From NCBI GenBank assembly GCA_000708835.1, contig DF237109.1:62001-126000 (forward strand): DNA of 64,000 nt, written 5' to 3'. The notes below the pieces were generated by a model. It was not told where the DNA came from. It ran no database searches and saw only the letters and a list, made by a program, of their open reading frames with translations. Origin of the DNA: Klebsormidium nitens (lineage: Eukaryota; Streptophyta; Klebsormidiophyceae; Klebsormidiales; Klebsormidiaceae). Position 1 is the first letter of the stretch. Each line of letters starts with the position of its first letter. Made by a program: the position numbers and the translations under genes. Below are positions 21,479 to 37,143 of this stretch, piece by piece.

Positions 21479-24400
21479 ATGTCAAGTGTCGCACGTCATG
21501 CCTGGAGCCGAGCAGCGCTTGAAGCGGCTCATCTGCACTCCCAGCGCATCTCCCACCATGTCAGGGCAGGAGCCTTGCCTCTCACAATGTGGTCAGCCTC
21601 CTGGCTCTTGAGCGAGCTGGAGATGGTGCGGGCTTTCAGAAGTTGTGCATCAGGTGTTAGAAACAAGAGAGGGAGCGAAGCGGAAGTGGAAAGTGCGCAG
21701 GGGGCGGCCGTGCTGGATGCGGGGGCAACAGTCACTGACAAGCGGACGAGGTGATCAATCAGAGATTACTGACAGTGTTGTCTGACTGTGTTTACCCTCT
21801 GTCCGCTGGCTGCACTGGAGCAGACGCTGATGGTGGACTTTTGCAGTACTAAGATTCACCAATCACCCCCCGAGGTTTTGACATCTGTGGTTCTGTTTGA
21901 AACATCCTAGCTGAATGTGTCAATATCGGGGCCGCTTCTTTGCAACTCCTGTTATACAAGGTAAGACGGCCGTATTGCTTCTCTGCACTCCGATTTCGCT
22001 TAACAAAGATGATCGTACCTGTTGATCTTCACTGCTGTCAGATTCAAGCGTCCCACGCTCACCGCCCCATTTTTCTCTTCGTTCGCACAAAGTCACCAAT
22101 GAGTTCTGGCAATGAGAGCTTTTGCTGACTTAACCTGACGGTCCCAATCTTTAAGGTATTGTATTGTCTGCAGGCCCTTCCTCCGCAAACGGAGGCTCGA
22201 TGAGGTGTGCTGCGAGCGCTTCCCACAGTATAGCAGGAACGTCATTCAGTCCTGGATATTGCAAGGTCAGAGTTCTTCCTCTGTTGACGTTTGAATGTGC
22301 GGGGCGTCTCAATGACTTCCTGGAGAGGAAACTTGTGCAAGGCTCGTAATGTAGGTGGCAATTTGGTTCTAGGCCACTCCATCGGTCAGTCTGCAGAACT
22401 ATACTTGCCAGCTTGCTAAGCTGTGGCAGCACGTTGATTGAGATGGAAAACTATCAAGTCCGTTACAGGCTGTGGTAAAGGAAAACGTCTGAAAGCTGTG
22501 AGAGAAGAGTGTACGGCTCCTTTGGTTTGGCTGCTGGCAGGCCGGCTGGAGTCCATGTTTCTTCAATAGTCGTTTTACTGTTTCTCTGCGGCTTTGAGTG
22601 ATTTCAGATGTTGTACGTGACTTTCAGTGTCCCAAAGTTTGTCCCCTCCCTTTGTCAGCACACCTTAGGGCAAGTGCAAGCGGTCAGATTCTGTTATTTT
22701 AGATTCAAGTTGGGCTGCAATTCCTCCCCACAAGACGGCTTTCTCAAACACGACTTCGATTCTCCCCACCCCTCCAACCCTTTTCCAACAGCGGATTGCA
22801 CGTTACCAAGCTTTGGGATACTGAATTCAAGTTTCGCAAGCTCCAACGGCCCAGCCAGCAGCCTTGTGACAAGACTTTGAAACCAAGCTCGAACCTAACG
22901 GAAATCTCGACATTGAAACCTGATGGCTACGACTGCAGGAAAGGTGCTGGTAGATGGACATCCTGTCACTAAGGCAGGCGCCCAAGTGAAGGAAGATAGG
23001 AACATCATTCTGAACGCAGAGCAGCCCAAGTTTGTCTGCCGGTGAGTTCGGTCTCTGCTGAGTATCACGAGGTTGGCTGCAGTGCGGCCAGTTTTTGAGC
23101 GGCCTTGACTGACAGTCCTTGTCTATTCCCTTGTCAAGACACTTCAATAAGTCGTCCGGATGTAGTTGGACTGGTCTTCACAATGTTTAGCGGCTTCCGA
23201 CTGTGTTCATTCCGGTTTGAAGTTCAGAAGACCGTACCTGAGCACCTTTCAAAGGTGGTAACTTCTTCTGTTAGTCAGTCTCCAGTTTCGGACTTTCAGG
23301 GATCTCAGGAGATTCACTGCAGTGGACATTGACTGGTCTGTCTGGGGCAAGGTCTTCGACTCACAACAGACCTTAGCAGTCACATTCCGCTCGTCTTCTT
23401 GCAGGGCAGGCTACAAGCTGGAGGGCGCCTTGGATCACTTCCAAATCGACGTCACCGGAAAAGTTGCTCTTGACTCGGGGCTCTCTACTGGAGGCTTCAC
23501 GGACCTGCTTCTACAACGGGGAGCTACGAAAGTGTACGGGGTTGATGTCGGGTATGGCCAGGTAAGCTCTAAGTCAGGAACACCACTTAGTCAGGCGCTT
23601 GAGCTGAACCCTTGATGCCTTCGATACTTAGTGATCGTTTTGCCGCACCCTTTCTTGCCCTGTTGCTCGTCTGACCAGAAATATGAATGTGGACGTAAGG
23701 TTTCACGTCGACCGAAAAGTGCTAAGTTCACCAGCTTCGCAACTCCTCCGCGTACAGCTTCGTACACTGCCGCTCAGGTAAACCTTTGTATTGATTCTGT
23801 GCTTACCTGCCACGTGATCACTTGAAGCTTTCTCATTGATCCGGAGGACCGCAGACGAGCGCTCACCCATCTCGGTCGACGCGGGACCCAAATCGGGACT
23901 TTTCTCTTCGATCGCAAGTCTATGGTCCCCTTGAATCGGTGGTTATTGTCGCTTCTAGCGAAAAGGATCAGGAAGAACGGACCTCGGGGGGCAAGGGATG
24001 AGGAAGCAGATCATAACAATACGTGGCGCGCGTGCAGGTAGCGGAGAAAATTCGGCAGGACGAACGCGTTGTGATCATGGAGCGCACCAATTTGCGGTAC
24101 CTTGAGGGGCTGCCCGAGCCGGTGGATCTCGTCACGCTCGACCTCTCCTTCATATCCATCCTCCTTGTGAGCCTCGCAACTGCGTTCAGCTTGAGACATC
24201 GTTCTTAGTGTCTGCCTCATGACCGGTGTATGCTTCACCATCTGAATCACGAGTTTTTCTCTTCGCTTGCACCATAGCTTTTGCTTCTTTCTCCCTTTCA
24301 TAAGATTTGAAAACCTCTCTTACAGAGGCCTTAATTGTCGAGTTTTCAGCATGTTCCTCGGCGCAATGAAGTGGCTTTGACCGTGGTGGATCAAGTATGG

Positions 24401-25423
24401 GTGAGAGGGTTCCTTTGCAAAGCGGGTGCTCTAGGCGGATATCAGGCACGCTGCTTTGTCCAAAACAATCCCGCCTATTTTCCTGGACTGGTTTCTCGAA
24501 AAATCTGTTAGCTTTGTCCATAGGACACAATGGAAAAATTTGTGCAGCAGCCAAGCCGTTTTCGTCACCAGTTCCTTACGAGAAGGATATCGTTGACAAA
24601 CTTGGAGTTTTTTTCACGAGTTTGCGCTGTGACGTTGCCGTTACTGTTCCAGCTGCGCTGTAGGAGACGGAACAACATCTCCAAGATTCCAACGTCTTGG
24701 ACAGGTCAAAGTAAGACCCTTGAAATAGTTGCCTGACCCGAGCCGCGGGCCACCATTGCAGGTCATGCCGGCGGTGGTGGCGTGTATGAAACCGGAGAGC
24801 ATGCTCATCACTCTCATCAAGCCGCAGTTTGAAGCGGGTCGCTCACAGGTAAGACGGGACTCTGCTGCTCTTGTACAAGAGCGTCTAGAGTCCAAAACAG
24901 AACTTTTTCAAGAATGGTAAATCTCTTATCGTCGTTAATGAGAATGTACGGTTCTCACTACTTGGCTATATAATATACGATTATGAACGAAGGTTCTTGA
25001 CTACCTTTTGTGTAAGAGAGGCCCTCAACGCTTCCTTTACATTCACACTCCCTGTACTCCTTCTGCTTCCACTCCGTTGCTTTGTGAGTCTGTTATCGTC
25101 TTTCCCGAAAAGTACCCAGCTTCCGGATTCAGGAGCCTGTAAAGATGTCTGCTTCTCGCCTGCAGGTCGGGAGTGGTGGCATCGTGCGAGATCCGGCTGT
25201 GCACCAGGACGTTCTGTGCAGGATTATAGCGGGGGTGAAAGCCTTTGGTTTCGAGTGCATCGGTCACATACAATCCCCGATCAAAGGGACCGAGGGGAAC
25301 GTGGAGTTTCTCGGCGTCTTTCGGAGGCAGTGTCCGCCTCATAGCGGCATCTTACAAGAGGCTGCAGATGCTGGCGTTGCAAAGGCCCCCGTTAAGCTTC
25401 GAGATGACCGGACGCAAGGTTGA
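21479..25423 (+). CDS. TlyA-family rRNA 2'-O-methyltransferase (S4 plus FtsJ-like domains)
   Basis: Seven exons (21479-21750, 22174-22265, 22939-23041, 23405-23561, 24038-24166, 24762-24848, 25166-25423) make 365 residues in frame. Residues 1-90 are Arg/Ala/Ser-rich with no family match and may target an organelle. Then an S4 RNA-binding domain follows ([26 protein letters not shown]), and a Rossmann methyltransferase: [50 protein letters not shown]. The K160-D179-K271-E327 set matches the K-D-K-E tetrad of FtsJ/RrmJ enzymes. Family members methylate ribose 2'-OH groups of ribosomal RNA; a plastid or mitochondrial rRNA target is my inference. The 'hemolysin A' label often given to this family is historical. 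The first exon start is the least certain part. Confidence 0.88.
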
Positions 25424-26143
25424 CTGATGTACGGTACGGGTTTAAGCCACCATTAAGTACTGCCATGTACTGATCACGATGCGCTCACTGCTGACTGCAT
25501 GCGCCGCTCCCAATCTGCATATCATGTCGACTCGATCACAATCCCATGCATGCTCGATGCAGTGCGATCCAAATCAAGCGCGGGCTAGAGCCTGCTAACT
25601 GGCAGGGCTGAAATTGCACAGAACCCTGTAGCAGGTACATGTCGACTTTGAAGTTTGACATAATTTTGTTCCAGCGGGGCCGGTCGAATGCAGTGCAAGC
25701 CAAGACATTGCCCATATTAACCACCAATACATTCCTTTTGCATGATTCGAATATAAGCCAGCTGTGCGCAAGCTGCGCCCATGTGTGATATAATATAACG
25801 GACCGACTCCATGCACTATAGACGCGCGTGCATCGATCCACAAGCTACCTATGGTGGGTATCGACGGTATCGACCGGGCGACGGTCCGGTCTCAAATTTC
25901 TTACACCGGTGTTACGCGTCGCGACGAAATGTGTACGCGGTACTGACGACCGTACTCGGCGGTACTTGAGAATGAGGTCCGAGTTCATGAGTTGAAAATT
26001 TTCTGACACGTCGATTCTCGGTCAAGTGCGTACTCTCCGGAGGTACGGTACCGCTCGAGTCTGCGCGTGCATCATTCTGAAATTCATGGTCTTGGTCGGA
26101 ACTTCCGACTTGAACCACGGACGAGTACCGCGGTACCCAGACT

Positions 26144-26630
26144 NNNNNNNNNNNNNNNNNNNNNNNNNNNNNNNNNNNNNNNNNNNNNNNNNNNNNNNNN
26201 NNNNNNNNNNNNNNNNNNNNNNNNNNNNNNNNNNNNNNNNNNNNNNNNNNNNNNNNNNNNNNNNNNNNNNNNNNNNNNNNNNNNNNNNNNNNNNNNNNNN
26301 NNNNNNNNNNNNNNNNNNNNNNNNNNNNNNNNNNNNNNNNNNNNNNNNNNNNNNNNNNNNNNNNNNNNNNNNNNNNNNNNNNNNNNNNNNNNNNNNNNNN
26401 NNNNNNNNNNNNNNNNNNNNNNNNNNNNNNNNNNNNNNNNNNNNNNNNNNNNNNNNNNNNNNNNNNNNNNNNNNNNNNNNNNNNNNNNNNNNNNNNNNNN
26501 NNNNNNNNNNNNNNNNNNNNNNNNNNNNNNNNNNNNNNNNNNNNNNNNNNNNNNNNNNNNNNNNNNNNNNNNNNNNNNNNNNNNNNNNNNNNNNNNNNNN
26601 NNNNNNNNNNNNNNNNNNNNNNNNNNNNNN
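26144..26630. other. Assembly gap (487 N)
   Basis: An unbroken run of N. Any open frame crossing it is an artefact. The gap falls in the most repeat-like spacer of the window, which suggests that repeats caused it. Confidence 1.
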
Positions 26631-26675
26631 AGTGTAAGAGAAGGCGCTCTGCAAAAGTCAAGAATGGCGGCCAAC

Positions 26676-27252
26676 TTTGGTAACCATAAACTTGGTGTCG
26701 GATTTGCGGGTGTCGGAGTTGCAAACCTCCCATCATCGAAGAGGACGCGCCGGTCGGTACCTACCCCCGCCTTCATTCTCGCGCCAACATCTTGCAGATT
26801 TTGCTCTTCGCGCCAGTTCCGACCAATGTCCTCAAGGCGAATTCGCGCGAGAGAGCACGCCTAGCTGCAATTGGCCTGTGGCCGGACTGCACATCTTATG
26901 AGACCAAGGAGATAGGTATACCGTAATATATGTATAATGCGTATATATGCGGCTCGATATTATCTACCTAGTATCTAAACCCCGACTAAAACCAAAAGTC
27001 GTAACCCGTATAAATACCCGCTTTACACCCGTGCCCACCTTAAACCCCTATACTAATCCCGTTTCAGTGCAGTGACACCGTGTTATTATCTCAGCATGTT
27101 TGATCGTACCTATCTTTCTTTATTTTGTACCGTCCGATGAACGGTACCCTTGAATTTATGACGAAGTCTGCGGTCGGAACTGAGCCTCTGCCGGCTACGA
27201 CTCTCCAAAATCCGACACCGGGAAATCCGACACCAACTTTCTGGATACCCAA
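26676..27252. repeat. Imperfect inverted repeat, possible small terminal-repeat element
   Basis: The left arm 26676-26720 contains TTGGTGTCGGATTT and GGTGTCGGA. The reverse complement of 27207-27252 carries the same two blocks in the same order, with about 26 of 30 core positions matching and weaker similarity beyond. The interval between arms is about 490 bases with no coding potential. This fits a small non-autonomous DNA element or a palindromic repeat. No target-site duplication was confirmed. Confidence 0.5.
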
Positions 27253-28526
27253 CTGTGCGCCTCCTATGCTGCTAATTGAGATTTGCCCTCAATAAAACTT
27301 GATGTTGGAGCTTCAAAGGACATCTAATGACGCCCTCCCAACATTTTTTTTTGCTTGTCAAAGAGTTTCTATAAGCTTCACAAGCCTCCTCATAGTGTGG
27401 CATTTTGATGCTTCAGTGAAAGTGTAAAATATAACAGTCCACTACACTATTATGACACTCAGTGACGGACGAGGAAATTACTGAGAGTACTCGTTGCGTA
27501 CATGTTACAGAAGTCCGAGTCGTCGTAACGTGGACCGCCGGTACTACTGACGAAATTTGATACCGGGTCCCACATTTTCGCTGCGGGAGTCGACTCGGCC
27601 GGGACCCACCGTAGGTAACTTGTGCACAGAAAGCCTTCTAGTGCGTATTATGTGTACGTTGTGGTCGACCTTGACTTAGGGACCACGGAGATGCACCGCG
27701 CGCGCCGTGCGCCGCCATGTAATGCACATGCCAGCATGGCCCAGGCCGCGGCCGGGCGGCCCACGCACGGCACCATGCGCCGGGACTCCCCCATTATATA
27801 AGCACAAGTGCACTGACGGGAGTCACGAATCATAAATGCCTTCGATCGATCTACTTCATTGAGCATATATAGTATCATTGCCCGCGGCCGATCTGCAGGG
27901 CGGCGCAAGGTCGCGCAGCGCCTGCTGCCTAGGGCGCTTCAACTGCCGCGCGGAGCGGAAGACGCATGCATAGGCCGCCCTTGTCCGAGTGAACTTTAGA
28001 ATCAAAGTTGGAAAATTGCAGTTTACGTAATACCAGACTTCATATTGCTTCATTCAGTGCACCCACGACATGCCAGACGCGCACGGCTATATGGATGGTC
28101 AGCACACGGAACATGTGCAGTACCGCACTGACGAAGGCGACAAGCTTGCCAGAGGCCGCAAGGCAGCTGGCTGGTAAGTCAATGCCGCAAACATGTCACT
28201 TCAGAAGCAAGTGACTGAGTAAGCACATGCGGCATGACGTATGTACATTGAAATTCTCCAGGTGAAGTCAAGCCGCCAATGCACGCACTCTATACAAAAC
28301 ATAGCAAGAGCGCACTTACAGTTGACCGACCGCTGACAATAAGAGGACGGCTCATTCTCGATCAAGGACATGCTACCGCCCTGGTCGGCAGACCACACCT
28401 ACTCTCCTGACCTGTCCTTCCAATTGCTCGCTCGATAAATTCTCCACGACAGGCTGAACGCCATAAAGCCATGCAAACCCCGTTTGAGAACTTTGCCCAG
28501 AAGTCCCGGTCATGTAACCCAGATTG

Positions 28527-31500
28527 TCACCTTTTGGGTATGGCGTGTCCTGTGGCTGTGAGATGCTTGAAGAGCTGCGTTCTGCGGTCAGCAAGGAGAA
28601 CACTGTGAGCGGTCTTTGTTCCTGTCGCAACTTGCTTCCGACAGCCCAAACATAAATCAGCGACGCACTTTGCAGGCCTTCGCAGGTGACATACCGACTG
28701 TCCTGCTCCCAGATATTTCCAAGCACTCTTGTTGTGGGAAAGTGACTATCCTGGATCCGGGCTATCAAACAAAGATTCAGGATTCCAATTATGGAGGATG
28801 CTTTGGTACCTCATGCAGCACACCTTCCACCAAAGACGGTCATATTGTGGCTAGAGTGAATATGCAGGTTGCCAAAATCTGTAGCGGTGGTTGCAATCGG
28901 TTTGCAAGAGCGATACGAGTGGATAAGGTTCCGGCAACGGCTCTTAAATGAGGACAGCAACGAAGGTGAACAAAGCAGGATACGATGGCAATGAGCGAAG
29001 GATGCGTGTCCGACCCACCTGCTGTCGAACTCTTCCCCGCATGTTACGCACTCCATCTGGGAACCGGCAGTGGCTGCCTGTAATAACGGTGAAGAGCCGG
29101 TGTTAGGCTCGGCGCATGGTCGCATTAACTCATAACTTCACAAGCTTACCGTGCTTTACACTTTACACTGAATCGGCAGAGAAAGCAACTTCGCCTTCCA
29201 CAGCTTCTAATGACATTCTGTTCTCGCCCCTTTGCACAGCGGCTTCGAAAAGATTGTTCCTACCTTCCAATCAGTACCAGGACTTGTCAGGGATCGTTTT
29301 GTGGGGAGGCGGGCATAGTGCTTAAGAGCACAAAGCCTATTTTCAGTGTTGAGATGACCCACTGTCAACAACGTAAACTGCATATTGTGCTCAAAACCCC
29401 TCATTACAAGGAACTCTGCTTCCAAGGTCCCGGGAATCGAAGCCCGCGTCAAAGCACAAACGTGCTGAGGCTGTAAGAGATTCTCGAAGAAGAAAGGTCA
29501 GCAACGCCTCACCTTCGAGCCTTTCCCCTTCTTCCCTTTCCTGCCCCTCGCTGACGTCACATCCGGCGCAAGCTCGGCGGCCTGCGCGCCTTCCTTCTTG
29601 GCTCGGTTCGCCGCCCGCCGTGCCTTTTTCGCCTTCGCCGTGTCCCGTTGCGGCGCCTCTGTTTCGTCATTCTCTTCTTTCGAAACTTCGGCCGTTTCGT
29701 TGGTTGCATCTCTTTCTGCGCTGACCTCATTAGCTTTCCCCTCGCTTTCCTCGCCTGTCGGAGCCACGTCTGTGGCACCCGGCTCTTCGTCAACCTTCTC
29801 CACATCGTTTGCTTCTGTCTCCCTTTCTTCCGCAACATTTTCATCCGATTTCCCGGCTTCAGAAGTATTTCGTTTGCCCCTCTTTGTCCGAGGAACCGCC
29901 CCGTTCTGCGCCTTATGCAATCGCAGCAAGTCCCCTAGCCCATCGTCGTCTTCCGCCCCGCTCTCTGCGCCGTCCTCTTCAGCTTCGCTTTCAGATTCCT
30001 GGCTCGCATCTTCAGAAACCGTCCCATCGTCCGACCCCTGGCTTGCTGCCTCTGCTCCTTTCGAACCCCGCTGCTGCTGCATTCGCATCAGATCGCCTAA
30101 CCCGTCCTCGGACTCAGCCTCGGAACCACTTTCTTCTGCCCCGTCGCTCCTACCATTTTCATCATCTCCAACGCTCCCCTCTGCTTCGCTATCTTCGGTA
30201 GGCGGCCGCGCTTCCTCCTCCCCCGTTTCTAGTTCACTCCTCCTACTCCTCTCCGCTTCTTGCGCATCCAACTCCGCCAGGATCTCCTCGTCCGTGACCG
30301 GACCCCGTCCCTTGCTGATGTCATCCTGCGCGCTGCTGACGTCAGCGCCCTCCGACGCGGTGTCGAAGTCGTCGTGGATTTCGTCGTCTGAGGCTGCGCT
30401 AGCGTCCTCTTCTTCTTGCAGTAGCGCTTCCTTGAGAATGGCCGCCCGCTCGAGGTGCTTCCGGGACTTCTCGTGGTTCTTCCACCTGAGAGGAAAAGAC
30501 TGATTCTCTACACGCTTTGTGGGCAGATTGAGGGTCATCATGTCGTTGCCAAACCGTTCACCGAGTGAGGATGCGCTCGACAATCTTTGTGGCCGTTCTG
30601 GTTTAGTGGACGGTAGAATATGTTGCGAGCAAAGAACCTGATCTACGTCAGGACCGTGGCAGAGCGTGCCTCTTTTATCGAATCTCCCACCAATCAGACT
30701 GTCATGCCCTTTAACAATTCCTCTGCAAGAACTCTCTTCGTCACAACGCGCACTTCAATTCACCATCAAAGAATGTTACGGCTACCACCTGTCGGCTCTT
30801 AACAAGCCCTGGGTCACTCACTGCTTCTCTGACTTGAAGCTCTTTCCGCACGCTACACAGTAAAATTCCTCCTCCCCTCCCTCCTTCTTGTCTTTTGAAG
30901 CGTCCCCCCACCAGCCCTCGTCCGTCAGCTTCTCCGCCCCCTCGTTGACCGCCCAGTCCTGCTCCACATACATCGCCGCCGCCTCCGCTTTCTTACGGGC
31001 CAGCTTCTCACGATGAGCGCGAGCCTCCTCTTGCTCTCGCAGCGCCTGTCAGGTTGAAGAATTAACTGAACTAATCTAGGTATAGATATTCCTGTATTTC
31101 GCCCAAAGTTTTTGAGGTGAGAGAAGTTGGTGAAAAAAACTTGTGTTCTACTATTAGCAAATCGCTTCAAGCCCCTAACATTAAACTCGCAACTGAGGGG
31201 CTTTCAAGGAGGCTGACCGCTGAGAAGGACAGTGCCCTGAAGGTCTGCAGTTTCATATCAGAGAAGAGTATCTGCACGAAGAAAGAGACATTTTCAAATT
31301 GGTACACGAAGAAGTGCGAAGGATTGCCAACTCCAAAATAAAGGTGCTACTCCAATCAAGTCCTGTAAAATGAGAGCGATCTCCCACTTTGCAAACAGGT
31401 GCGGCCCCCACCTGCAGTTTTTTTTGCTCGAGCGTCCGCTCCATGACGCGCTTGTCGCGCTTCTTGCACCACGCCGCGAGCGCGCGCACCTCCTCGTTGA

Positions 31501-32507
31501 ACTTCTTGCGCATCGCGCGCACCTTCTTCGCGTTCTCTGTCTCCATCAGCCGCCGCACCTGCCGGTTCGGCGCCGCGGCCAGGTTGTACTCGGCAGCCCA
31601 TAGGAACTCCTTGACGGTCGTGAAGTTGAGCCAGTGGGAGTAGAACGACGAGACCGCCGAGTAGGGGCTCGAGAAGGTGCCCAAGGACGGGAGGGGGCTA
31701 AAATCGAGGCCGGTTCGCCGGGCGGCCTGGTGAGAGAACAAGATTGAGAAAAGAATTATGGCCCTTCAGGAGTTTGTGAAGAGAACAAATTTTAATGGAA
31801 GGGTGGTAAGAGGGGGCTTGCTGGTTCGCGAGGGCACTTGACACCCCAGCTTCTTCACGCTTATCATGCACCAAAGCCAACAACTGTGACTAAGCGGCTG
31901 CTCAGTTTTATTTAGACGAAATGAAGGCTGTTGCCCTCAAAACTCTTAAGCTTGATTGGGGACGATCATGGATGCAACCTGCTTGGCTGCGAGCTGCCAC
32001 AGCCACCACCGTCTCAACAAAGTTGAAACCCAGTTTGCATCTGCCATGAAATTCTGATGTCTGTATTTCTGAAAACGCCAGTGAAATTGATGCTTGTTGC
32101 TGGCTCACCTGCATTTCGTTCTTTGCAATCTCGTCAAATACCTTGCCGTAGACGCTGTAAAACCCCTGGCCGGTGTCCCCATAACCCGAAAATGCCGAAG
32201 TGCTGAAGTACGCCCAGAGGTTGATGCCCTCCTCCGCTTGTGGGGCGCCCGTCTCTGCCCCCGCATAGTGAGTGCTGCCCCCCCTCAGGATCTCTTCCCT
32301 GTGTGCATCATACCAGGCGCGTTCGTTCTTGTCGCTAAGCACCTCGTATGCATTTTGAATCTCTTTGAAGCGGACAGTGGCCTCCTCCTGCCGTCCGGCG
32401 TTCTTGTCCGGATGCCAGACGAGCGCCAGCCGGCGGTATGCCACCCGCAGCTCGTCGGGGCTGGCATCCCGCGCCACCTCCAGCGCGTCGTACAGATCGC
32501 GTGGCAT
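28527..32507 (-). CDS. DNAJC21: DNAJC21/JJJ1-type J-protein with two C2H2 zinc fingers
   Basis: Six exons (32109-32507, 31412-31726, 30822-31045, 29513-30485, 29019-29077, 28527-28581) give 674 residues. The J domain is at the N-terminus (MPRDLYDALEV start, HPD at 32-34). Next come the family segment with SAVSSFYSHWLNF and AAEYNLAAAPNRQVRRLME, a helical basic region, and zinc finger 1 (CVACGKSF...WKNHEKSRKH) split by an intron. A long acidic/Ser-rich stretch follows with repeated DDDGLGDLL-type motifs, then a lysine-rich patch and zinc finger 2 (CVTCGEEFDSR then QLFKHLTATGH), ending IPKR. Yeast Jjj1 and human DNAJC21 stimulate Hsp70 to recycle the 60S export factor Arx1/PA2G4. The second finger needs exons 5 and 6, which are small and recognised only by the motif. 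Confidence 0.92.
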
Positions 32508-33450
32508 GATGAAAACAGACTCTCAGAGGTGGTGCTTGATCTAGTCCACGCCTGAGCGTATAAAACATGCATTAGCTGCATAAAGTGGTGGTATTAGTAA
32601 GTTGCCGTGGTAAGTGCCTGGCAATCACGAAGTCAACTGGTGGTGTGCTATTGCTGGACAAAACGGGATTCTTGCTGCCTTAGCGTGCAGCTCATCTCCT
32701 TCTAGACTAAAAACGCTTTCTCTGAAAGAGACAAAAGCAGCCATAACGAACAGCAGTACCGTCCTTGATGGTGGCCAGTGCAGTTGGCTGCCAAATCCGC
32801 GCCTGGAAATCGAGTTTGCTGCGGACTCGTGAAGATGCTGTACTGTGTCGACATGACCCGGGTGCGTGTCTGAGCTCGGTTACAGAGCACCGTGTTTTTT
32901 GCAACCGCTGCGTGTGTGAAACTCTAGAACTTCAAATGAATAAGAGGGGATGGTATACATCGATCGATATCGAACAGAGGTTGCAGGGTTCTGACTGACC
33001 CGGTACAAGATTGAGAGTGATCGGTAGAAATTGTGACCGGTTGGCGGCAGGAAGACGACGAAACTTCAAACTGCGTGGCCAGCACCAGCCTCACTGTCAG
33101 TGTCAGTGCCAGCATACGAATTTTCAACAGTGCAAGTCGACCAGCGAGTTCCCCTTCCTTGCGGAATCGAAGCGCTTCTCTCCCTTCTCAGAATCTCACG
33201 GTAGAGACACAATTGGAGGTGTGGGGATTGCTGGATAAGACAGGGCGCGTTTCTTTTGTTGCCCAGGTTTCCTAAGCGGCCTGAAGGAAGTATTGCTTGC
33301 GCAGACTGGATACTTACGGTTGTGCGCTTCTGTACATTTACAATAGTGCAAAGCAGGGTTTCTGCAGGGGTCACTGACTTCTTCACTACCAGCACCTAGA
33401 GGTGTGCAAGAGCGCATTCTTTAGAAAGCAGACAGAGTATTGTAGCAAAC
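32508..33450. promoter_or_regulatory. Divergent spacer between DNAJC21 and the Rab gene
   Basis: A 943-base head-to-head region holding both 5' UTRs and promoters. I see no coding exon and no confidently assignable motif. Confidence 0.55.
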
Positions 33451-36116
<2,666 letters not shown>

Positions 36117-37143
36117 GTTGTTGGACTCGCCAGCACAGAGAAAGAGGTTGGGTGACATGGTCATGTCGGAGCTCCTGGTAGCCGCAGCAGTGCAACATGC
36201 ACTCAGCGTGGCTGCTGGTTTTTGCTTGGACCAAGCTGGTTGTAGGTCGTGTAGAGATATGAGGGTACATATTATGTCAAGCTTGTGAATTATGCAGCAA
36301 ACCTTTGACTGATCCAGTGCCAGCCGGGGATTTTCGCCCTTTCATTCCATGCAATGCTCCTCGAGCATTCACGTGTGGCCGTATTGTCGCTAATCCAAAA
36401 CTTAAAAGTCATGGGCGCCATGGCCTCTCCAATCTGGGCGTCTTGCAATGAAGAAGCCCTCTCTGTTGAAGATGTTTTCGTGCCAATGCAGTATGTCAAG
36501 CATACCTACTGAATACTGTCCGGAATGCCCAATCACCTGCGCAAGTTGATCGTTGCTCAATCACCAGCTGAATGTTGAAAGAATCATCTATGGCTTGGCA
36601 TGAATTCGGCAGGCCGTCAACGTTCCTATGACAGATTATTGCATGCAATACGTTCCGACGAGTCCGTGCTTCAGCATGCATGCTTGACAGTGACCATGAT
36701 GAAGCTTCACATGTGATTATATATGTATAATTTGCTTGTTATATAGGACATAATCCCATTGTATATGCTGGTGCCTTGAAGACTTGCACGACTCGGAGAG
36801 TTGTGACCGGCCGAGCCAGTGATTCTGACCTAGACCATCAGCTATATATCTAGCAACAGCTACCAGCGTACGTAACAGGCCATCCATGTTAAGCAAGAGC
36901 CTAGCATGCAATTATGGTTACAAAAGGCCCCAACTTCGCAAGAAGTGGAGCCTTGAACGCGGTCGACTTGCGGCCAGAGGAAAATCAAACAGCAGTCCAT
37001 CGACCAGGCTTTTAAACTGAACACCGCTTGAAAGGCACGGCCTTTTAGACCAGCATCTCTGCTTCATGGACAGGTTCTTTAAGCAAGGTAGAACTCTAAG
37101 AAGCCTACTCATATGCCAACTCCCTCTACAAGAAATCCAAAAT
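36117..37143. other. Tail-to-tail spacer, no gene seen
   Basis: This lies between the stops of the Rab gene and CWC22. Both 3' UTRs are here. It contains GCATGC palindromes (near 36643, 36674, 36904) and an AT-rich tract with ATATATGTATAA near 36720. No coding exon is supported. Confidence 0.55.

Larger units (their letters stand above)
25424..28526. other. Tail-to-tail spacer with repeat-like DNA and an assembly gap
   Basis: This lies between the stops of the TlyA-like gene and DNAJC21. No exon with family support was found. The DNA carries many short palindromes (GCATGC, GGTACC, CGGTACCG types), a long imperfect inverted repeat (26676-26720 with 27207-27252), GC-rich tracts near 27.7-27.95 kb, and the N gap. 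It looks like degraded mobile or heterochromatic DNA, but no transposase or reverse transcriptase fragment is visible. Confidence 0.55.

Noticed and set aside
21900-21962. Possible extra exon in the TlyA-like gene
   Set aside because: Between good splice sites, but including it creates a stop at its start in the required phase; exon 1 joins 22174 directly in frame.
25912-26864. Several long open frames across 26.1-26.6 kb
   Set aside because: They exist only because they cross the run of N.
29415-29445. GCTTCGATTCCCGG on the minus strand resembling a tRNA T arm
   Set aside because: The rest of the cloverleaf cannot be formed; it lies in a DNAJC21 intron.
29598-29700. Thought of the DNAJC21 C-terminus ending with exon 4
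   Set aside because: The second zinc finger continues in exons at 29019-29077 and 28527-28581 with matching phase and ends at a stop.
29598-30503. 301-residue serine-rich open frame on the plus strand
   Set aside because: It is the antisense of the acidic/Ser-rich exon 4 of DNAJC21; GAA/GAG/GAC-rich sequence leaves the opposite strand open. No family match.
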